Of a stretch of DNA of 12,432 bases, positions 1-5,739 are shown piece after piece. A model generated the notes under the pieces. It was not told the origin of the DNA. It did no database searches and worked only from the letters and a program-made list of their open reading frames with translations. Position 1 is the first letter of the stretch. The number at the start of each line of letters is the position of its first letter. The position numbers were made by a program, and so were the translations under genes. Source of the stretch: Phoronis ovalis (Eukaryota; Phoronida; Phoronidae); NCBI GenBank assembly GCA_028565635.1, contig JAOXYB010045193.1, positions 1 through 12,432 of the forward strand. Direction: 5' to 3'.

Positions 1-312
1 CTGTATTTGGAAGCTCAAAGGAAGGAAAAGAAAACGGAAGAACAGCAAAGGAAGCGCAAAGCCACCTTGGAAGAAATGGAGCATTTAAAGAAAAGAAAGA
101 AACAACTGAAACTGGACTATGATTCCCTTCTCACCAATGCAGATGAGTTATCATTTGAGGCTGAAAACTCGGGCAAACTTGAAATTCTGGCCCGGGCCAA
201 TGCTAATCGAAAGTCAGCTAAGGAAAAAATGTTGTTGCATGAGAAACTTTGCTCTGAATTGGAAATGAAAACAGGAGAGTATTGGATTTGTTATGACGAC
301 AAATTTTTCTGA
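1..312 (+). CDS. C-terminal exon of a basic coiled-coil protein (5' end outside window)
   Basis: The frame is open from the first base of the window and stops at TGA 310-312, so this is the 3' end of a longer coding region. About 103 residues are visible. The first 40 are very rich in K, E, R and Q with heptad-like spacing (EEMEHLKKRKKQLKL), which predicts a long coiled coil. The second half carries a segment around ADELSFEAENSGKLEI and NANRKSAKEK that resembles the C-terminal helices of uncharacterised coiled-coil proteins I associate with repetitive loci in marine invertebrate genomes. That resemblance is from memory and not a search result. No enzymatic motif is visible. The bases after the stop look like a DNA transposon end, so this may be a transposon-carried gene and not a host gene. 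It lies upstream of MRPS5 on the same strand but does not match the MRPS5 N-terminus. Function unknown. Confidence 0.55.
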   Translation: MYLEAQRKEKKTEEQQRKRKATLEEMEHLKKRKKQLKLDYDSLLTNADELSFEAENSGKLEILARANANRKSAKEKMLLHEKLCSELEMKTGEYWICYDDKFF

Positions 313-410
313 TGACTACCTACGACAAGTGCTTGGAAGTTGAAATTTTTGCCTGGAAAAGGCATTAAAAAGCGCTTGAATTTTTCCCTGAAAATCTTGT
401 ACGAACCCTG
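1..410 (+). mobile_element. Putative right end of a DNA transposon carrying the coiled-coil exon
   Basis: Between the stop at 312 and position 410 the sequence is non-coding. It contains the pattern CCTGGAAAAGGCATTAAAAA, then CGCTTGAATTTTTCCCTG, and finishes with TGTACGAACCCTG (398-410). Read inward from the other strand this is CAGGGTTCGTACA, a CAGGG-type terminus such as found on hAT- or P-like cut-and-paste elements. The left terminus and any target-site duplication are outside the window, so family and boundaries are inference. An ATTAAA poly(A)-like hexamer is present at 364-369. Confidence 0.35.
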
Positions 411-857
411 TTCTATGTGATATCATTTTATTTTTTTTAAAAACTTCATAACAACCAATATAAGCATCCGTTCAACAGTTCCATGCTTTTTATGATCGCA
501 GATATCATGTTTGATTGATTGATTGATTTTATTTTGGTACACGAAACACAACAAATACATAAAATAAGTAAAAATGGTGTTTCATCTCCAAGGATAACAC
601 AAAGTGGTCCCTGAATATGAAACAATGACATGGTGACATTGTTTTATCCCTTGCAAATTTTACAAAAGGCACAGTCAACAATCATCAGTGTTAGCAACAG
701 AAACGATACTTTAAACCATGTAGTATACAAGAGATTATAGATTAATTAATATGCAGGACTTCACCATGTGGTATATACATGTGTGACCGCACAGTCAGCA
801 ATTTTATTTTATGCTCATTCATAGTGGAAACTGCTTATAACATTATATTTTTTTCAG
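313..857. other. Upstream region of MRPS5; no resolved exon
   Basis: This stretch holds the probable transposon end (to 410), a retroelement-like tail (from about 512) and AT-rich sequence up to the splice acceptor at 856-857. The MRPS5 start codon should lie here or further upstream. The exon beginning at 858 needs one base from an upstream exon to complete its first codon. I could not find a convincing short first exon with an ATG, an arginine-rich presequence and a donor in the right phase. An ATG at 779 is in frame with the 858 exon if no splice is made at 857. It would give an N-terminus starting MCDRTVSNF, which is not typical of a mitochondrial presequence. Confidence 0.5.
512..665 (-). 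repeat. Probable 3' end of a non-LTR retroelement (LINE/SINE type)
   Basis: At 512-527 there are four copies of TGAT/ATTG, followed on the + strand by TTTATTTTGGTACACGAAAC. Read on the - strand this ends in ACCAAAATAAAATCAATCAATCAA. A 3' end with an AATAAA-like signal and a short tandem tetranucleotide tail is typical of CR1/L2-like LINEs and their SINEs in invertebrates. The right boundary is arbitrary because homology cannot be searched here. No reverse transcriptase coding is visible, so at most a 5'-truncated copy remains. Confidence 0.4.
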
Positions 858-965
858 AAACATTCACTACCACTAGAGCATGTACATGTGTTGCCGTGTC
901 AAAGTCGTCATCTGTTAGAGAATACCACACCACTGGGCCAAATTATAGTGGTTTTTTTAATAATC
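858..965 (+). CDS. MRPS5: MRPS5 exon: end of targeting presequence
   Basis: The exon follows a strong polypyrimidine acceptor (TTTTTTTCAG to 857) and precedes donor GTAAGT at 966. It reads TFTTTRACTCVAVSKSSSVR and on to NYSGFFNN, ending with one base of a leucine codon. The segment before TAEQLW lines up in position with the human presequence/N-terminal region ending in PYSFFTKL. It is rich in S, T and R and poor in acidic residues, as mitochondrial presequences are. It enters in phase 1, so an upstream exon is expected unless translation starts at ATG 779. Confidence 0.75.
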
Positions 966-3900
966 GTAAGTAAACCATTCATGTATTTCTGATGTCATAG
1001 CTGACATATAGCAGGCTTTAGTTTGTATTCTTCTGAATCAGAATAGTTGTGCTTGTAAATACTGATCAGCATTATAAGTGAATTTTCATGGGATTTTTTT
1101 GCTTTAATAATACATTATAGATGTACAGATATACAAATATGTATATGCAAGTAATCTCTGTGAGAGTTGTTGAACAAGTAACTGTACAACTTTGTTAAAA
1201 TATTCTAAAGGCAAACAATCTTGGAAAAGGATAGTCCTGTCATCTAAAATGGTGTGGAAAAATTGTTACCCAATAACAAGTGTAAATGTCTTAATTTTCA
1301 TGTTGTATTATAGTGACAGCTGAGCAATTGTGGGGAGGAGTCAGGGGTGTCAGTAATGCTGGTCGTAAACGAGGTCGAGGCAAAACTGTCAGACGTAAAG
1401 TAGATCTGAACGCAGGCAGGCAGCTAGGAGATGGTATGTGTTGATAGCCCAAGTGGAATAGTGTTTATAAGTATTAAGTTACTAACATGTTGGTACAGAC
1501 ATATATTTAAACCTAATATACATAACGTGTGGTACTTCCTTAGGCCGGGGTGCTTTTTCCCAAAAGGCACTTTCTTGGGGGTATATTTTTAAAAAAAACT
1601 TCCTAGGGGGGTGTATTTTTTTGCAAAATTTCACTTCGTTAGTGACTTTTTTGAAAAGCCATGTTGGAACATGGGTACCCACTTTCATATTGACTGCCCC
1701 CCGGGCCCATATCATAACCAATCTAAGTAAATCAATCAAATTTAGCCATTTTTTCAAAAATTTATGGGGGGAGTGTGCTGCCGGACCCCCCTAGCCTTTG
1801 GCACGTCCTCACCGCGTCCTCGGGAAATCTCCCTATCTGGCATTTTCCAATGTTGACAGGTATGCATGTATATCAAATTACAGTTAACCTTAACTCTGTA
1901 AAAGTTACATAGTTATGTAAAAGTTACAAAAGAAGTATGTAAATTTATTTTTAATGGCATAATTAACATTTCTTATGGTTTTTTTTAAAACAAGACAAAA
2001 TGTTGGGCTGTTAATCAAGTGTCGTCTATTTGTAGAATGAAATTTCTTAAATATAAGCATGCTTGAAAATAAATTTTTACCTCTTTGAAATGTAATAATT
2101 GTCATAACATGCAATCATTTTGGCCCAAATGTTCAGTTTAAGCAGCCTGCTATGATGATTCTCATCACGCCCTTGTTTTTCATTTGCCCCAGAGAGACAT
2201 GTATGGAAAAACAACGAAGTGTAATACGACTGATGTGTTTACTTAGTTTGTACAGTAAGGCAGTAGAACATATGTACTGTGTTGTCTGTTTTGTTCTTAC
2301 CTATTAGCAATTGACATACAAACTTTAAAGAAATTGATTGAACCTCATTTGTCATTTGTGATGCCAAATTGTATCAGTGCATTAAATGGTTATTTTACAG
2401 GTAAGTCTGGAATGGTGTGGCCTGGTCTGAATGCCCCAATTTTGAAAGGACGGGAATTGCTACGGCGACATGAACAACCTATTGACCCAGAGAAAGAAGC
2501 CAAAATATTACAATTGCGAGATAAAAGGTCAGGCGCGTTTAGAACGTTAAAAGTGCCTCCGTTACTGAGAGGCTGGACTGGCAGGAGCTGGCCAGGAATG
2601 AGCATCGGAGCACCAGACCCTGTGGGAGACTGTGAGTTAAATTCTGTTAAACAAAAACTAATAATAATTGCGTTTTGAGCTTTTGAGGTTTAAAGCAAAA
2701 TGCAATTGTAGATACAAAAAAATGTTTTGCCTGTGGCAATTGTAATTTCGAGTACAGTTGCATGCAGCGTTTAATTTCATGCATGTACGATATTTAATTT
2801 TATCAGTAAGCTACACAAAATGTTATTATAAACTGGCCAAGTTTAATAGTATAGTTGGCCAAAGAGAGCCATCAGAGGTGGCTTTTGAGTATTTTGTCTT
2901 TAAGTTTGTTAATCATACCTTCCTAAATTTTTATTTTGCAGATGTTTTTGAAGGTTTTGATACCAAAGTCTTAGAGGTAATATGGTGTTACTTTTATTGT
3001 AAATTAATAATTAAACATGCAATTTGTCGTTGGCTCACACTGTGTTATTTTAGTATAATTATCAGAAGATACCCTACTTTAAGTGTGAGCCATGTATAAA
3101 CATTGTGAAGCATGCAGGTACAGTATAGTTTGACTGAAGTACAATAGATCACCTCATATATTAGATGTGTCATCACCCCCTTGGACTTGAAAACATGATA
3201 TTTCAATTTAAATTTTAGTACAAATTGGTTACTAACATGACCGGAAACTTGGGACGCAAGCAGAGATTTAGCGCCTTTGTTGTAACTGGCAACAAGAATG
3301 GCCTTGCTGGATATGGACTAGCAAAGGCACCCAATGGGAAAGCTGCTCTCAGAAAAGCTAAAAATATTGCAGCGCAGAAATTGATATATATTGAGAGATA
3401 TGATAATAATACTGGTATGTATATCATACTTGAAAATTAAAAAAAAACACCATCTTTACGAATACGTTACTTTTCTGTGATTCATACTCTGCGCTCTTTT
3501 GTTTGACATAGGCTGGTTTAATATTTTACGTAGTTCAAGTTGTATGTTTCATGAGCGCTACTAATATCTAGGTATTCAAATTAATGTAACAAATTTACTT
3601 TTCAGTTTTCCATGATTTTTACACAAAAGAATATAAAACAGCCATTTTCGTGAAGAAGAAGCCAGAAGGTATGTTACAGAGCACCGACTGTAAGATAATG
3701 CATATTTCCTATTATTTGGGACTAACGGCATAAATCTTCTTTTTATTTCATTGATTTTTTAAAATCTTTTCTGTTGCATATTTACCCGGAAGACTATAAT
3801 ACATACCTTAGAAGTAATATCACTGTTGCAGTTTAGGTTTTAGGACCTCTTTGAGATGGACCCTTTATACAGCAAGAATCATAATCAATGTCATTTTTTT

Positions 3901-4819
3901 TAATGTGCAATCTGCAGTTGACAATTTGCTGGTGATGACCCTCTTAGTATGTATTGTATGTATACTTGTAGGATATGGCATTGTGAGTCACAGAGCTCTC
4001 AAAACTATGTGTGAAGTCATAGGTATTAAGAATATGTATGCAAAAGTGGAAGGAAGAGGGAAAAATATTCAGAATTTGACTAAAGCATTCTTTAAAGGAT
4101 TACTAAAACAGGTTAATTGGTGTAAACTTTTTACTTACTTTTAACATATCATTACAGGAGACATATGAGCACCCAGGTTAGTAGTAGCTCAGAACGACGC
4201 TATAGAATTGTAGAATATTTAATATGTTGTATACCAGAAGTGTTTACATGGTTCACACTATCCTTTTCATCATTCATTGTCATCAGCATCTCCTCATCGT
4301 ACTCAGAACAGTAGCTATGGCTTTTGCATGTTGTAAACTTCTTTTTTATATGTAAGAAGTAAGAGTTTAACTGCAACACCTGGCTGGTTGTGCTAGGATT
4401 AGTGGAGCTTGCAGGATGTCACAATGGATGCCCCTTGATCATAGACACAAGATTTAAATTATCTGGTTGAAAAGGTAAACTAATTATATTGGTCACTATT
4501 TAAACTATTTTAGGAAACACATCAAGATCTTGCCGACAGAATGGGATTACATGTGGTGGAATTACGAAAGGAAAGGGATTATTACCCACAAATTGTTGCA
4601 TCTCCAAAAGAAGTAACAGGGGAACAAATTGCAGACAAGTACTTTGATTTAACAAGAATGTATCACGATGGAAAATCTCGGTATGAAAAGAGGAAGCCGG
4701 AACCATTTTATTATAAACACCCATCCTGGGATAAGAAATCCAAAATTATGTATAAAAGACGCAACCAAACTAGTTGCCAAATCACTCGGCGTGCTCTAGG
4801 ATTGGACAAGTGTAATTGA
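858..4819 (+). CDS. MRPS5: Mitochondrial small ribosomal subunit protein uS5m (MRPS5), eight exons, N-terminus incomplete
   Basis: This encodes the mitochondrial homologue of ribosomal protein S5, a structural protein of the small mitoribosomal subunit near the mRNA entry/decoding side. Exons that join in frame at GT-AG borders are 858-965, 1314-1433, 2401-2631, 2942-2976, 3219-3414, 3606-3668, 3972-4111 and 4514-4819. They give about 399 residues (human MRPS5 is about 430). In order they show the end of a presequence (REYHTTGPNYSGFF), the MRPS5-specific motifs TAEQLWGG, a lysine/arginine-rich GRKRGRGK stretch, WPGLNAP and GWTGRSWPGMSIG, then the S5 N-terminal RNA-binding fold (RFSAFVVTGNKNGLAGYGLAKA) and the S5 C-terminal fold (GYGIVSHRAL, GIKNMYAKVEG). 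The final basic tail ends at TGA 4817-4819. The introns of about 300-400 bases at 966-1313, 2632-2941, 3669-3971 and 4112-4513 hold nothing recognisable. The start codon is not located. Identity is very secure from the linear order of motifs. Confidence 0.93.
1314..1433 (+). CDS. MRPS5: MRPS5 exon: TAEQLW motif and basic segment
   Basis: This exon completes the split leucine codon and encodes TAEQLWGGVRGVSNAGRKRG followed by RGKTVRRKVDLNAGRQLGD. It matches the human order LTADELW, then KKGRGKR, then DLNRGQIIGEG. The basic run probably contacts rRNA. The acceptor is TTGTATTATAG and the donor GTATGTG at 1434. Confidence 0.9.
1434..2400 (+). other. MRPS5 intron with a repeat insertion
   Basis: This is the longest visible MRPS5 intron (967 bases). 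It contains a GC-rich insertion at about 1541-1850 (annotated separately). A short direct repeat TGTAAAAGTTACA occurs at 1897-1909 and 1916-1928. The rest is AT-rich and I see no gene in it. Confidence 0.7.
1541..1850. repeat. GC-rich interspersed repeat inside the MRPS5 intron (possible non-autonomous element)
   Basis: Base composition changes abruptly here. Runs such as TGGGGGT, TAGGGGGGTGT, GCCCCCCGGGCCC, TGGGGGGAG and CCGGACCCCCCTAG sit in an intron that is otherwise very AT-rich. The style GGGGGGAGTGTGCTGCCGGACCCCCCTAGCC, seen here at about 1766-1796, is one I associate with dispersed repeats in marine invertebrate genomes. That is recollection, not a search. Two degenerate copies of an approximately 21-base unit lie at 1570-1590 and 1599-1620. 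Boundaries are approximate and no terminal repeats or duplications were resolved. Confidence 0.5.
2388..2406 (+). promoter_or_regulatory. Acceptor fused to a perfect donor (recursive-splice-like site)
   Basis: The intron ends TGGTTATTTTACAG and the exon begins immediately with GTAAGT (2401-2406), so a canonical acceptor abuts a consensus donor. The frame requires this exon start: G from the previous exon plus GT gives the glycine before KSGMVWPGLN. The arrangement is that of a recursive splice site with a downstream exon. Confidence 0.45.
2401..2631 (+). CDS. MRPS5: MRPS5 exon: WPGLN and GWxGxSWxG motifs
   Basis: It encodes GKSGMVWPGLNAPILKGREL through RGWTGRSWPGMSIGAPDPVG and D, matching the human WPGLNVP and GWSGNSWGGISLGPPDPG blocks that precede the S5 domain. 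It ends with T before donor GTGAGT at 2632. The length is 231 bases (77 codons), so skipping it would keep the frame. Confidence 0.93.
2942..2976 (+). CDS. MRPS5: MRPS5 35-base exon: FEGFDTKVLE
   Basis: This very short exon lies between acceptor TTATTTTGCAG (to 2941) and donor GTAATA (2977). It encodes YVFEGFDTKVLE, with the Y split across the junction, corresponding to human TYEDFDTRILEV. It leads directly into the S5 domain. Confidence 0.9.
3219..3414 (+). CDS. MRPS5: MRPS5 exon: S5 N-terminal RNA-binding domain
   Basis: It encodes YKLVTNMTGNLGRKQRFSAF, then VVTGNKNGLAGYGLAKAPNG and the helix AALRKAKNIAAQKL, ending IERYDNNT. The G-R-x-x-R/x-F-S-A-x-V-V-x-G-x-x-N-G-x-x-G-Y-G-x-x-K-A signature is the hallmark of the S5 double-stranded-RNA-binding-like domain. 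Acceptor AAATTTTAG, donor GTATGT at 3415, one base of the next codon left over. Confidence 0.95.
3606..3668 (+). CDS. MRPS5: MRPS5 exon: linker between S5 N and C folds
   Basis: It encodes VFHDFYTKEYKTAIFVKKKP and E, matching the human [22 protein letters not shown] strand pair that joins the two S5 folds. Acceptor CTTTTCAG, donor GTATGT at 3669. Phase matches both neighbours. Confidence 0.92.
3972..4111 (+). CDS. MRPS5: MRPS5 exon: S5 C-terminal domain
   Basis: It encodes GYGIVSHRALKTMCEVIGIK, then NMYAKVEGRGKNIQNLTKAF and FKGLLKQ. The pattern of a glycine-bounded loop, a helix with RAL..MCEVIGI, KNMYAKVEG and N..NLTKAFFKGL is the S5 C-terminal fold. Human MRPS5 has [20 protein letters not shown] here. 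The donor is a weaker GTTAAT at 4112. Confidence 0.94.
4514..4819 (+). CDS. MRPS5: MRPS5 last exon: conserved end of S5 plus basic C-terminal tail
   Basis: It begins ETHQDLADRMGLHVVELRKE, equivalent to human [20 protein letters not shown], and continues YYPQIVASPK. About 65 residues of lineage-variable tail follow, rich in K, R and Y (PEPFYYKHPSWDKKSK, MYKRRNQTS), with TGA at 4817-4819. The tail is probably a mitoribosome-specific surface extension. It does not align by eye with the human C-terminus, which ends in a different short basic segment. Confidence 0.93.
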   Translation, partial: ETHQDLADRMGLHVVELRKERDYYPQIVASPKEVTGEQIADKYFDLTRMYHDGKSRYEKRKPEPFYYKHPSWDKKSKIMYKRRNQTSCQITRRALGLDKCN

Positions 4820-4983
4820 GAGCAATGTATCCTATTGTAAGGAACGCCTTACCAATGCTTCTACAGTGTGGGGCGAGCCTAGGATTTAAGTACAACTGGC
4901 ATGCAATTATTTCAATGCTTGTAACATTGCATGTGATGAGATGATAGATTGTTAATCCTGTTATTGAGAAGTGTATAAACACT

Positions 4984-4989
4984 AATATA
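4984..4989 (+). terminator. Variant poly(A) hexamer AATATA, possible MRPS5 3' end
   Basis: This lies 165 bases after the MRPS5 stop, in the context ACTAATATAAAAAC. It is a known weaker variant of AATAAA and would give a short, non-overlapping 3' UTR. Confidence 0.25.
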
Positions 4990-5194
4990 AAAACAATTTC
5001 ATCTTAGTTTATACAATTTGTATGTTCGGTGTTCATACAAATCAACATGAACAATATTTCAAAATCTGTAACTGAGTCTTAACGACAATGTAATATATTC
5101 TGATAACAATATAATAACATCAAATTCATGTTTCATAATACACATTTTACGTCTGTTAAAATACCGCTTGGCAACATTTTAGCTCCAACCACAA

Positions 5195-5200
5195 TTTATT
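5195..5200 (-). terminator. Poly(A) hexamer AATAAA on the - strand, candidate phosphatase 3' end
   Basis: TTTATT on the + strand reads AATAAA on the - strand. It is the only canonical - strand hexamer I found between the phosphatase stop and MRPS5, and would give a 3' UTR of about 410 bases. Confidence 0.4.
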
Positions 5201-5331
5201 ATCTTTACCATGTTCTATTTATCTGAAGAATTGAAGAGTATGTTATATACAGGTAACTCAATATTAACTACAATGTCATAAACCTGGCAGTAGACCTTTA
5301 AGACCAAAAAGTATACAAGCTATTGCACTGT

Positions 5332-5337
5332 AATAAA
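5332..5337 (+). terminator. Canonical poly(A) hexamer AATAAA, candidate MRPS5 3' end
   Basis: The context is CACTGTAATAAAAACAGC, 513 bases after the MRPS5 stop. It lies beyond the opposing phosphatase hexamer, so use of both would make the two transcripts overlap. A second AATAAA is at 5529-5534. Confidence 0.35.
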
Positions 5338-5610
5338 AACAGCATTCTAGCTGCATAATTCGAATTAAATATTATTTTTCATAAATTCTTCAAAAAGACA
5401 CACAAGAAACTGACATCAGGAAGTCATTTTCCTTCAAAAAGGAGTAGTACCACATTACACAGTTGTACTAAAAATAATTTTTTGCATAAAACATCTCTGA
5501 TCCATTTTGCACTATATTGCTGTATATAAATAAAACAAATGGCAAGCAGAAAAAGTCACCGATCAGAAATAATTCGGTGTAAGTTCGAAACAATTGTGAA
5601 AACCAGTCTC

Positions 5611-5739
5611 TTATATTAACCTTGAGTTCTTTAGGTACGTGATAAGCGAGTCATACACAAAAGTGTACTGTCCGACAGTCTGTACCATGTGCATCCGTTG
5701 ATTCCGAAGGGCTGTGAGCATTTCTGGCACATTTACAGG
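5611..5739 (-). CDS. PTPN14: Phosphatase last exon: Q-loop and C-terminus
   Basis: It encodes [20 protein letters not shown], then [20 protein letters not shown] and LI, with TAA at 5613-5611. The RxQRxxMVQTxxQYxFVY pattern is classical PTP motif 10 with the Q-loop glutamine. Acceptor TTTTAG borders 5739, and the exon is exactly 43 codons including the stop. Confidence 0.95.
   Translation of the reverse strand, partial: PVNVPEMLTALRNQRMHMVQTVGQYTFVYDSLITYLKNSRLI

Larger units (their letters stand above)
4820..5610. other. Convergent intergenic region / opposing 3' UTRs
   Basis: These 791 bases separate the MRPS5 stop from the phosphatase stop. No coding exon is recognisable. It is AT-rich and contains poly(A)-like hexamers for both strands, annotated separately, so most or all of it is probably 3' UTR of one gene, the other, or both. 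Confidence 0.65.

Noticed and set aside
1482-1757. - strand 91-residue open frame over the GC-rich intron repeat.
   Set aside because: Its composition follows the G/C runs and it shows no protein motif; it is likely a chance frame in a repeat.
2152-2232. Possible box C/D snoRNA in the MRPS5 intron (ATGATGA at 2152, CTGA near 2229).
   Set aside because: The spacing is plausible, but the flanks cannot form a terminal stem and no internal D' box is seen; the motifs are common by chance.
2758-2941. Open frame upstream of the 35-base MRPS5 exon that could extend it leftwards.
   Set aside because: It reads through the polypyrimidine tract and acceptor. The residues do not match MRPS5, while the spliced junction does.
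4332-4371. Weak hairpin (GTAAACTTCTT with AAGAAGTAAGAGTTTAAC) in an MRPS5 intron.
   Set aside because: Pairing is interrupted and AT-rich, within what chance would give.
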